Part shown: positions 20,265 to 27,954 of the stretch, piece by piece
How the letters are laid out: every line of letters begins with the position of its first letter
How positions within the stretch are numbered: the first letter of the stretch is position 1
Origin: Kordia algicida OT-1
GTDB lineage: Bacteria; Bacteroidota; Bacteroidia; Flavobacteriales; Flavobacteriaceae
Reading direction: 5' to 3'
Length of the DNA stretch: 64,000 nucleotides
Assembly (NCBI RefSeq): GCF_000154725.1
Contig: NZ_DS544873.1
Span: forward strand, 4,437,085-4,501,084
Translations under genes and position numbers: made by a program
The notes under the pieces: generated by a model
Database searches by the model: none
What the model was told of the DNA's origin: nothing
Seen by the model: only the letters and a program-made list of their open reading frames with translations

Positions 20265-20309
20265 CGCCCTTAAAATCTATAAAAAACGTATTAACCTCAA
20301 TAATTCCGT

Positions 20310-21674
20310 ATGAAAAAGATTGTTGTATTAACAGCCGTTTTAGCATTTCTTTATAGCTGTGGTTCTAAAGATCGAGGTGAGCTAGTCGGTGTCAAAGGAA
20401 AAAAATGGCATCCTGAAAAGCCTTATGGTATGACGCTAGTTCCAGGTGGTTCCTTTATTATGGGTAAATCTGATGACGATATTGCTCAAACCAAAAATGC
20501 ACCTACTAAAACAGTTACAGTTCCTTCGTTTTACATGGACGAAACTGAAATCACGAACAGTGAATACAGAGAATTCGTGTATTGGGTAAGAGATTCTATA
20601 ATCAGAACTAAATTGGCAATCTTAGCTGATGAGGAAGGAAAAACAGATCCTGCTGAAGATGGAATAGCAAAATATGCATTTAAAGATGCAGATACTGCAG
20701 ATCTTACCGCTTGGGAAAAATACAATCTAGAAAACTATGTCGGTCTTGGTGATACAGGATACGAAGGAAGAAGATTGAATCGAGACGAGGAATTAATTTG
20801 GGATTACTCTGAAATTCCAGACGAATTCTACGCTGAGGTTATGGATTCAATGTTAATACCAGAAGCAGAATCATACAACGGACAACGTACAATTGATTGG
20901 ACTAAAGTAAGATTTCAATACACTTGGATGGATATTCAAGCTGCTGCCAAAAACAAAGGCATGAAGCGTACGGAATTCATCAAAAGAGAAAACTTAGAAA
21001 TCTATCCAGATACAACGGTTTGGATTCGTGACTTCGAATACTCATACAATGAGCCAATGCACAACGATTATTTCTGGCATGATGCTTATAATGATTACCC
21101 AGTTGTTGGTGTCACTTGGAAACAAGCAAAAGCATTCTGTGAGTGGAGAACACTTAAAAAGAATATCTACAGAAAAGAAAGAAAACGTCACATGATTAAC
21201 AAGTTCAGATTACCGTCTGAAGCAGAATGGGAATATGCGGCAAGAGGCGGACTCGAAGGAGCAACATATCCTTGGGGAGGACCTTACACTATGAATGATA
21301 GAGGTTGTTTCTTAGCTAACTTTAAACCACTAAGAGGAAACTACGCAGCAGATCAAGCACTATACACAGTAGAAGCTGAATCATACGAGCCAAATGACTT
21401 TAACTTATACAATATGGCTGGTAACGTAGCAGAATGGACAGCATCATCTTATGATCCAAGCTCATACGAATACATGTCAACGATGAGTCCAAACGTAAAT
21501 GATACCTTAAACAAACGTAAAGTAATTCGTGGAGGATCATGGAAAGATGTTGAATACTTCTTACAAGTAAGTACAAGAGATTTTGAATACAGAGACTCTG
21601 CAAGAAGTTATATCGGATTCAGAACGGTACAAAGCTACATGGGAACAGATGTAGTAGGAAAAGGACCAAGATAA
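20310..21674 (+). CDS. gldK: Gliding motility / T9SS lipoprotein GldK
   Basis: The 454-residue protein has a lipobox (LTAVLAFLYSCGS) and an FGE-sulfatase fold: MTLVPGGSFIMGKSDDD, MDETEITNSEYREFVYWV, FRLPSEAEWEYAARGG, YNMAGNVAEWTASSYD, RGGSWKDVEYFLQ, GFRTVQ. GldK forms the periplasmic ring of the type IX secretion machine with GldN. The protein and gene order (K-L-M-N) match the known cluster. Confidence 0.96.
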   Translation: MKKIVVLTAVLAFLYSCGSKDRGELVGVKGKKWHPEKPYGMTLVPGGSFIMGKSDDDIAQTKNAPTKTVTVPSFYMDETEITNSEYREFVYWVRDSIIRTKLAILADEEGKTDPAEDGIAKYAFKDADTADLTAWEKYNLENYVGLGDTGYEGRRLNRDEELIWDYSEIPDEFYAEVMDSMLIPEAESYNGQRTIDWTKVRFQYTWMDIQAAAKNKGMKRTEFIKRENLEIYPDTTVWIRDFEYSYNEPMHNDYFWHDAYNDYPVVGVTWKQAKAFCEWRTLKKNIYRKERKRHMINKFRLPSEAEWEYAARGGLEGATYPWGGPYTMNDRGCFLANFKPLRGNYAADQALYTVEAESYEPNDFNLYNMAGNVAEWTASSYDPSSYEYMSTMSPNVNDTLNKRKVIRGGSWKDVEYFLQVSTRDFEYRDSARSYIGFRTVQSYMGTDVVGKGPR

Positions 21675-21757
21675 TTATCAAAATACTAAAAATAAACCAC
21701 GGTTAACCCAACACTTAAATTTTATTAACTAAACACTAAACTAAAAATTAGATTATT

Positions 21758-22390
21758 ATGGCAAAGAATGGCAAGATTACGCTAACGAACATGGTATATG
21801 GACTTGGAGCGGCAATTGTAATTGTAGGAGCATTATTTAAAATTCAGCACTGGCCTTATGGAAGTTTCATCTTAACAGTAGGAATGATTGTTGAAGCACT
21901 TGTATTTACATACTCAGCTTTTGAAAGACAAAGCGACGATCTAGATTGGTCATTAGTATACCCTGAATTAGCTGGAGGATCAGCTAAAGCTAAAGCTAAA
22001 AAACAAGAAGCAACTGATGCAGAAGGATTATTATCTAAAAAATTAGATAACTTATTAAAAGACGCTAAAATTGATAGCGAATTAATGTCAAGCTTAGGAA
22101 CAAGCATCCGTAACTTTGAAGGAGCAGCAAAAAGTATCTCACCAACAGTTGATGCAATAGCTTCAACAAAGAAATACAGTGAAGAAATGTCATTAGCGGC
22201 AGCGCAAATGGAATCTTTAAATAGTCTTTACAAAGTACAAATGGAAAGCGCTAATCGTCAGGCAGCAATCAATGAAGAAGCTGTTGAAAACGCAGCGAAA
22301 CTAAAAGAGCAAATGCAATCATTAGCTTCAAACCTTTCATCATTAAATGGTGTATATGGAGGAATGTTATCTGCAATGAACAAAAACTAA
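21758..22390 (+). CDS. gldL: T9SS inner-membrane motor protein GldL
   Basis: The 210-residue protein has two N-terminal membrane helices (VYGLGAAIVIVGALFKI, GSFILTVGMIVEALVFTYSAF) with the intervening IQHWPYG typical of GldL. A long cytoplasmic helical tail follows (MESLNSLYKVQMESANRQ). With GldM it forms the proton-driven motor that powers type IX secretion and gliding. It is followed by gldM after 52 bp. Confidence 0.96.
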   Translation: MAKNGKITLTNMVYGLGAAIVIVGALFKIQHWPYGSFILTVGMIVEALVFTYSAFERQSDDLDWSLVYPELAGGSAKAKAKKQEATDAEGLLSKKLDNLLKDAKIDSELMSSLGTSIRNFEGAAKSISPTVDAIASTKKYSEEMSLAAAQMESLNSLYKVQMESANRQAAINEEAVENAAKLKEQMQSLASNLSSLNGVYGGMLSAMNKN

Positions 22391-22442
22391 TTAGTAGTAT
22401 AATTTAATTCAACAAAAAATTAACCAAAAAAACTAATTAGAA

Positions 22443-24008
22443 ATGGCAGGAGGAAAACAATCTGCAAGGCAGAAAATGATTAACCTGATGTACTTGGTAT
22501 TCATCGCAATGATCGCGATGACGATGACCAAAGAAGTACTCTCAGCATTTGGCTCAATGAATGCTAAATTTGTGAGCACAAATGAATTGACAAGTGAGTC
22601 CAATAAAACTCTTATCAAAGGATTAAATCAAAAAGCAAAAGATCAACCAGCTAAATTTAGTGTTCCAGCACAAAAAGCACAACGAGTACAAGCTATTTCA
22701 GATAACTTTGATGCATATTTAGAAACTTTAAAGCAAGACATTCTTAAAGGTGGAGGATATGAAAGAGAAGAAGATGGAAGCTTACCTTCTGAAAAAATGG
22801 ACAAAGGTGACTACTTAGATGAAAAGTGGTTTACTGGAGATCGTTTAACAAAAGAAGGTGAAGAAGTAATGGCAAAGATTCGTGACTATAAAAAAGATAT
22901 AAAATCTATTTTAGGTGAAGATCAAACGTATGCCAAAGCTGTAGCAAATTTCGATAAGCGTTTTGATTTATCTAACGTAACTAATGATGAAGGTGATGAG
23001 TTAGGATACTTAGACTATAACTACAAAGGCTTTCCAGCAATCGCATCATATGCAAAGTTAACAGCTATGCAGAGTGATGTGAAAACTACTGAGGCTAATA
23101 TTTATAATTTATTCCTAGGAAACTCTTTGGATGAAGCAGTTACACTTAAAAATTATGAGGCAATTGTACTTCCTACCAAGAATGCATACTTCGCAGGAGA
23201 AGAATATCAAGGTACAGTGGTGCTTGGAAAATATGCTAATGTACCTCCTATAAAATTAAACGTTAACGGAAATGAGGTGTCTCTAGATGATGAAAAGAAT
23301 AAAGATTCTGTAGGAAATGCTCGAATTAGATTCAAAACGGGTAATGTAGGTGAGCACGAAGTAACTGGTGTGTTTACTTTTGTAGAAAAAGGAGAAGAAT
23401 TACCAATTCCTTTTTCAGCTAACTATGTAGTAGTACCACGTCCAAACTCAGCAACAATTTCTGCTGATAAAATGAACGTTGTATACCGTGGAGTTGACAA
23501 CCCAATGACTATTTCTTTTGCAGGTGTGCCAGACAATAAAGTAAATGCAAGTGCAAGTGGCTTAAAGAAAGTTGGAAATGGGAAATACGTAATGCGTCCT
23601 ACTACTGGAGCCAACGTAACAATTAACGTAACCGCTAAACTTGACGATGGTTCAACTGCAGGAGATAAGAAAACATTTAGAATTAAAGAAATTCCTGCGC
23701 CAACAGGTTACTTTAGAGGTGTTGCAGGAGCAACAAAAATGAGTAAATCTGGTGTAGGAAAAGGAACTGTTGAAGCTAAACTAGATGACTTTGACTTTGA
23801 TTTACCATTAACAGTGACTCAGTTTGACTTTAAAGTTCCTGGACAACCAACAATTACGGTAAGAGGAAATAAGTTAGACTCTAGAGCTAAAGGAGCTTTA
23901 AACAGAGCTAGGAGAGGACAAACGGTACAAATTTTAAACGTGAAAGCGAAAAGCTCAGGACCACGTATCAAAAAAGTATCACCTGTAATTATTGAAATTA
24001 CAAACTAA
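22443..24008 (+). CDS. gldM: T9SS motor and periplasmic shaft protein GldM
   Basis: The 521-residue protein has one N-terminal transmembrane helix (MINLMYLVFIAMIAMTMTKEVLSAFGSMN) preceded by AGGKQSARQK. The long periplasmic part of beta domains (VVVPRPNSATISADKMNVVYRGVDNPMTISFAGVP) is characteristic of GldM. It couples the GldL motor to the GldKN ring. Length fits the family. Confidence 0.96.
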   Translation: MAGGKQSARQKMINLMYLVFIAMIAMTMTKEVLSAFGSMNAKFVSTNELTSESNKTLIKGLNQKAKDQPAKFSVPAQKAQRVQAISDNFDAYLETLKQDILKGGGYEREEDGSLPSEKMDKGDYLDEKWFTGDRLTKEGEEVMAKIRDYKKDIKSILGEDQTYAKAVANFDKRFDLSNVTNDEGDELGYLDYNYKGFPAIASYAKLTAMQSDVKTTEANIYNLFLGNSLDEAVTLKNYEAIVLPTKNAYFAGEEYQGTVVLGKYANVPPIKLNVNGNEVSLDDEKNKDSVGNARIRFKTGNVGEHEVTGVFTFVEKGEELPIPFSANYVVVPRPNSATISADKMNVVYRGVDNPMTISFAGVPDNKVNASASGLKKVGNGKYVMRPTTGANVTINVTAKLDDGSTAGDKKTFRIKEIPAPTGYFRGVAGATKMSKSGVGKGTVEAKLDDFDFDLPLTVTQFDFKVPGQPTITVRGNKLDSRAKGALNRARRGQTVQILNVKAKSSGPRIKKVSPVIIEITN

Positions 24009-24034
24009 AAAAATATTAAAAACAAACATTTGTT

Positions 24035-24928
24035 ATGAATTGGAAAGGTTTATTTACAGCAGCATTTGCACTCCTGATTTCAGGAACAGTATTTGGGCAA
24101 GCAAATTTATTGAATGCTAAAGATCCTGGTGAAATAGGTGTAAAAACGCAAGCGCAAAAAGATGCTGATAACGATGGTCCATTACCTTATGGATATGTAG
24201 ATGACAGAGACATTCTTTGGTCAGCTACCACATGGGAAATCATTGATCTTGATGAAAGAGTGAACTTTCCACTGTATTATCCAATAGATACTATCGGAAT
24301 GCGTGCAGACAGACGTTCTTTGTATGATGTGCTTTTGAAAAATGTAAAAAACAAAAACATTGCAAAAGTATATGCAGACGGAAACTTTACAGAAGTTCGT
24401 ACGTATGAAGATATTAAAACAAGTTTGCGTAAAGTAGATACCTTAGATGCTGGTTTCGATCAATTAAACAGAGGTGAAAAGCTTTCTGATGAATACATTG
24501 AGGTTAGAGATTTAACATCTGCTGATATTGAAGAATATCACGTAAAAGGTGTTTGGTACTTTGACAAGCGTCAAGGAGAACTCAAATATAGATTGTTAGC
24601 AATTGCTCCAGTAGCGCCAGACGTACAATTTATAGATCAAGATGGTCAGCAAGACTTAATCGAGTTATTTTGGGTATTCTATCCAGATGTTAGAGAAATT
24701 TTGCACGAATCAAAAGCCTTTAACGATCGAAATGCCGCTGTACCACTGTCGTTTGACCATTTATTAAACGCACGACGCTTTAATGGATTAATTTACAAAG
24801 AAGAAAATGTGCAAGGTGATCGACGTGTCAAAGAATATGTCAAAGAAAATTCACTTATGCAGTTATTAGAATCTGAACGAATCAAAGAAAAGATCAGAGG
24901 ACGAGAACAAGACATGTGGAATTACTAA
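24035..24928 (+). CDS. gldN: T9SS ring protein GldN
   Basis: The 297-residue periplasmic protein has a signal peptide (AAFALLISGTVFGQ) and the family core (DDRDILWSATTWEIIDLDERVNFPLYYP, VKGVWYFDKRQGELKYRLLAIAPV). It partners GldK in the ring complex. It ends at RGREQDMWNY, then a strong terminator closes the gldKLMN operon. Confidence 0.95.
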   Translation: MNWKGLFTAAFALLISGTVFGQANLLNAKDPGEIGVKTQAQKDADNDGPLPYGYVDDRDILWSATTWEIIDLDERVNFPLYYPIDTIGMRADRRSLYDVLLKNVKNKNIAKVYADGNFTEVRTYEDIKTSLRKVDTLDAGFDQLNRGEKLSDEYIEVRDLTSADIEEYHVKGVWYFDKRQGELKYRLLAIAPVAPDVQFIDQDGQQDLIELFWVFYPDVREILHESKAFNDRNAAVPLSFDHLLNARRFNGLIYKEENVQGDRRVKEYVKENSLMQLLESERIKEKIRGREQDMWNY

Positions 24929-24952
24929 CACATTCATAACATAACAATATTT

Positions 24953-24988
24953 AAAAGCCGTTTCAACAACATTTGAAACGGCTTTTTT
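24953..24988 (+). terminator. Terminator of gldKLMN
   Basis: A perfect 14-bp stem (AAAAGCCGTTTCAA) with a 6-base loop and T-run, 25 bp after gldN and 8 bp before the IS element. Confidence 0.9.
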
Positions 24989-25037
24989 GTATTTAGTGTC
25001 TCGTCCTGAAATAGCGTTACACTAAATTTTAAGCGTA

Positions 25038-25424
25038 ATGAAAACAAATTATGTAAAACGTACTCAAAAAGATTATTCATTATCTTTTAAACTCCAAGTA
25101 GTTCAAGAGATTGAACAGGGTAAACTGACACGCTCACAAGTCTTATCAAAGTATGGTATACAATCTGGATCTACCATCAGAACTTGGTTAAAAAAATATG
25201 GTAACTTTGATTGGCATAATCAAACTCCACTTTCTATGACAAAGACTCCAGAACAAAAGATTTTAGAATTAGAAGAAAAAATCAAACTGTTAGAAAAGCA
25301 GAAGGCTCGTGCAGAACATCTGGCGGAGCGTGCTGACAAGAAAGCTATTTTGTTTGATATGATGATTGATTTAGCAGAAAAAGAGTTTAATATTCCTATC
25401 AGAAAAAACTCCAAACCCAAGTAA
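25038..25424 (+). CDS. IS3-family transposase OrfA
   Basis: The 128-residue protein has an N-terminal helix-turn-helix (DYSLSFKLQVVQEIEQGKLTRSQVLSKYGIQSGSTIRTWLKKYG) that binds the element ends. A coiled-coil leucine zipper follows (EQKILELEEKIKLLEKQKARAEHL). The heptamer A AAA AAC at 25403-25409 near its end should send some ribosomes into the -1 frame to make the OrfAB fusion, the active transposase. Confidence 0.93.
   Translation: MKTNYVKRTQKDYSLSFKLQVVQEIEQGKLTRSQVLSKYGIQSGSTIRTWLKKYGNFDWHNQTPLSMTKTPEQKILELEEKIKLLEKQKARAEHLAERADKKAILFDMMIDLAEKEFNIPIRKNSKPK
25403..25409 (+). promoter_or_regulatory. -1 programmed frameshift heptamer A AAA AAC
   Basis: In the orfA frame the codons read AGA AAA AAC, so the heptamer is in phase. 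After a -1 slip the reading continues KKLQTQVIDMFRIH into orfB without a stop. This is the standard IS3-family mechanism. Confidence 0.8.
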
Positions 25425-25429
25425 TCGAT

Positions 25430-26329
25430 ATGTTTAGAATACATTACAGAGAAAGTATCTCATCTACTTGTGAGTTACTTGGGGTAAGCAGGCAAGTATA
25501 TTACCGAGCGATACGTTCAAAAGAGAAACGACAGTGTATTGCTAGTGATGTGATAGAGCTGGTTCAATCTGTTAGAATAGAGCAACCACGTATTGGCACA
25601 AGGAAGTTATATCATATTCTACAAGAGTCTTTACGTAGTTTAGGTGTCGGCAGAGATCGTTTATTTGCTATTTTAAAGGCAAATCATATGTTGATTAAAC
25701 CCAAGCGGAGCTATCATATCACTACTAACTCTCATCATCGGTTTAGAAAACATAACAATGTAATAGAGAATTTAGATGTAAACAGACCAGAACAAGTTTG
25801 GGTAGCAGATATTACCTATGTAGGTAATCGAGCTAATCCCATGTATTTATCGCTTATTACAGATGCATATTCTAAGATGATCGTTGGGTATTATCTATCC
25901 AATACCTTAGCAGTAGATAGTTCTATAAAAGCATTAAAGCAAGCTGTTAAAAACAGAAAATATCCCAAGGAAAGGCTAATACATCATTCTGATAGAGGTT
26001 TACAATATTGTAGTAATCAATATCAAAGAATATTAACTAAGAGTCATATTAAATGTAGTATGACAGAATCCTATGATCCATATCAAAATGCAGTAGCAGA
26101 GCGAATCAACGGAATCTTGAAACAAGAGTTTTTGATGGGCACCTCTAAAATAGACATCAAACTAATGAAGAAAATAGTACAACAGAGTATTAAAGTTTAT
26201 AATACCAAAAGACCGCATTTATCATGTCAAATGCTAACTCCAGAACAGATGCACAAACAAAATAAAGTCAACATAAAAACCTATAAAAGAAAAAACACAG
26301 ATAAGACAGCTGTCTTATCTGTGTTTTAA
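25430..26329 (+). CDS. IS3-family transposase OrfB (DDE catalytic part)
   Basis: The 299-residue integrase-fold protein begins with an HTH_21-like segment (SVRIEQPRIGTRKLYHIL). Its DDE triad is visible: D in VWVADITYV, D in LIHHSDRGLQYCS and E in NAVAERINGILKQEF. It lies in the -1 frame relative to orfA and starts 5 bp after the orfA stop. Its last codons coincide with a 36-bp perfect palindrome. Confidence 0.93.
   Translation: MFRIHYRESISSTCELLGVSRQVYYRAIRSKEKRQCIASDVIELVQSVRIEQPRIGTRKLYHILQESLRSLGVGRDRLFAILKANHMLIKPKRSYHITTNSHHRFRKHNNVIENLDVNRPEQVWVADITYVGNRANPMYLSLITDAYSKMIVGYYLSNTLAVDSSIKALKQAVKNRKYPKERLIHHSDRGLQYCSNQYQRILTKSHIKCSMTESYDPYQNAVAERINGILKQEFLMGTSKIDIKLMKKIVQQSIKVYNTKRPHLSCQMLTPEQMHKQNKVNIKTYKRKNTDKTAVLSVF
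26292..26327. terminator. 36-bp perfect palindrome at the orfB 3' end
   Basis: AAAACACAGATAAGACAG is followed directly by its exact reverse complement, which ends in TTTT. It covers the last orfB codons and the start of its stop region and probably acts as the element's terminator. Without an unpaired spacer it is also a candidate cruciform. Confidence 0.7.
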
Positions 26330-26379
26330 CTATTTTTAATCCTAAATAACTGTAACGGTTTTTTAGGACGGGTCATAGA

Positions 26380-26410
26380 TTGGTCTTCGGAAAAATTACC
26401 GTTACTTTTG
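26380..26410 (+). promoter_or_regulatory. Promoter of the FAD oxidoreductase gene
   Basis: TTG at 26380-26382, a 20-bp spacer, TACTTTTG at 26403-26410: a full Bacteroidota promoter. It begins 4 bp after the IS3 right end, so the insertion left it intact. Transcription would start close to the ATG at 26416, giving a very short or no leader. Confidence 0.7.
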
Positions 26411-26415
26411 CATGT

Positions 26416-27468
26416 ATGATAGATTATATAGTTGTAGGATTAGGCTTAGCCGGAATTGCCTTTTGTGAAGAACTCGAAGCTGCTGGAAAAGAATTTGTAG
26501 TTTTTGAAGACAATTCTCAACATTCCTCAACGGTCGCTGGCGGATTGTATAATCCTGTTATTCTAAAACGTTTTACAGCAGTTTGGAATGCAGATGAACA
26601 ACTCGCTGTGGCATTGCCTTTTTATAAAGCATTAGAAAAAAAGCTTGGTAAAAAAATTGACGAAAAACTGCCTGTTGCACGAAGATTTGCTGCTATAGAA
26701 GAACAAAACATGTGGTTTGAAGCATCTGACAAACCCAAACTCACAAAATACCTAGATGCAAACCTAATCGAAAATACGAACGAAGCTATAATTGCACCTT
26801 TTGCCTTAGGAAAAGTAAACAAAACTGGACGAATACTTACAGCAACACTGCTTGAGAGTTATAGAAACTATTTAGAAAAAAACAATCAATTACGGAAAGA
26901 ACGTTTCCAATACCAAGACTTACTAATTGAAAATGATTCGGTTCAATATCAAAACATTCAAGCAAAAAAAATCGTTTTCTGCGAAGGTTTCGGTATCAAA
27001 CAAAATCCGTACTTTTCATACTTGCCACTCAACGGAACAAAAGGCGAATTGCTATTCATAAAAGCGCCTAACTTAAAAATCAACTACGTACTAAAATCTT
27101 CAGTATTCCTCATTCCGCAAGGAAATGATATCTACACCGTTGGCGCAACCTATAATTGGAAGGACAAAACGCATAACGTTACTGAAGAAGCCAAAGCAGA
27201 ACTTGTAGAAAAACTTTCCAAACTAATCAATTGTGAATACGAAATCATAGATCAAGTTGCAGGAATACGACCAACCGTAAAAGATCGAAGGCCATTAGTT
27301 GGAACACACCCTATAAACACGTGTATGGCAGTTTTAAACGGTTTAGGGACGCGCGGAGTTATGATTGGACCAACAGTAGCCAAGCAACTCTACAATCACT
27401 TAGAAAATAAGGCAGAATTGCCAGAAGACATCAATATCAAACGTTTTGAAAATGTATTAAAACCTTAG
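26416..27468 (+). CDS. FAD-dependent oxidoreductase (DAO family)
   Basis: I chose the ATG at 26416 because the product then starts MIDYIVVGLGLAGIAFCEELE, with the Rossmann GxGxxG at the extreme N-terminus. The longer frame to a TTG at 26380 runs through the promoter. The 350-residue protein has the DAO-family C-terminal motif (AGIRPTVKDRRPLVGTHP, LNGLGTRGVMIGPTVA). It probably oxidises an amine or amino acid, or acts in tRNA or thiamine-type chemistry. The substrate is unknown. Confidence 0.88.
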   Translation: MIDYIVVGLGLAGIAFCEELEAAGKEFVVFEDNSQHSSTVAGGLYNPVILKRFTAVWNADEQLAVALPFYKALEKKLGKKIDEKLPVARRFAAIEEQNMWFEASDKPKLTKYLDANLIENTNEAIIAPFALGKVNKTGRILTATLLESYRNYLEKNNQLRKERFQYQDLLIENDSVQYQNIQAKKIVFCEGFGIKQNPYFSYLPLNGTKGELLFIKAPNLKINYVLKSSVFLIPQGNDIYTVGATYNWKDKTHNVTEEAKAELVEKLSKLINCEYEIIDQVAGIRPTVKDRRPLVGTHPINTCMAVLNGLGTRGVMIGPTVAKQLYNHLENKAELPEDINIKRFENVLKP

Positions 27469-27476
27469 TAACATAA

Positions 27477-27866
27477 TTACTTTTTCTTCTTATCCAAACT
27501 TGCATCATACGACATAAAAAGATTGATCCAAATATTCCGCGATAAGCGCATAATAATTGGCATAAAGAAAATCAACGTTCCCATAATTGCAAAAAAGGAA
27601 GTGAGTAACTCAGTTCCAATAAAATATCTCGAAATAATAAAAGCGGCAACAGCAAACGCAATTCCGACACCATAACTTACGTACATGGCGCCATAAAAAA
27701 ATGAAGGTTCAATCTTGTAGCGTGTTCCGCAATGTGAACAAGTTTCGTGCATTTTCAACGTAGCATTCAATTTATAAGGGTTTTTCTCTACGTACATACG
27801 TTCATTATGACATTTAGGACAAGTTCCCGTTAAAATACTATATAATTTCGATCCTTTTTTTAACAT
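27477..27866 (-). CDS. DUF983 family membrane protein
   Basis: The 129-residue protein has a zinc-ribbon-like N-terminus (GTCPKCHNERMY, HETCSHCGTRYKIEPSFFYGAMYVSYG) and two hydrophobic segments (about residues 66-85 and 90-108). This is the DUF983 layout found in many bacteria. The function is unknown. It converges on the oxidoreductase gene with 8 bp between stops and is divergent from the ABC-F gene. Confidence 0.9.
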   Translation of the reverse strand: MLKKGSKLYSILTGTCPKCHNERMYVEKNPYKLNATLKMHETCSHCGTRYKIEPSFFYGAMYVSYGVGIAFAVAAFIISRYFIGTELLTSFFAIMGTLIFFMPIIMRLSRNIWINLFMSYDASLDKKKK

Positions 27867-27906
27867 TTGTAAAATATATTATAAATACGCTGTCTTACTG
27901 AAAATA

Positions 27907-27914
27907 CAAAAGTA
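27907..27914 (-). promoter_or_regulatory. -7 box of the DUF983 gene
   Basis: The minus strand reads TACTTTTG, matching TAnnTTTG, about 40 bp before the start. The same 88-bp gap must hold the ABC-F promoter, where only a looser TAACTTTTG (27938-27946) is seen. Confidence 0.45.
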
Positions 27915-27954
27915 CGGCAACTATTTCATAAAAACTGTAACTTTTGTCACACAC

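Larger units (their letters stand above)
24997..26375 (+). mobile_element. Complete IS3-family insertion sequence (1379 bp)
   Basis: Imperfect 24-bp terminal inverted repeats (24997-25020 and 26352-26375; 19 of 24 match) start TG and end CA. They are flanked by a 3-bp direct repeat TAG (24994-24996 and 26376-26378). Inside are orfA and orfB in the IS3 arrangement with a -1 slippery site. The short target duplication suggests the IS150 group. The copy looks intact and inserted between the gldN terminator and the promoter of the FAD oxidoreductase gene. Confidence 0.9.
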
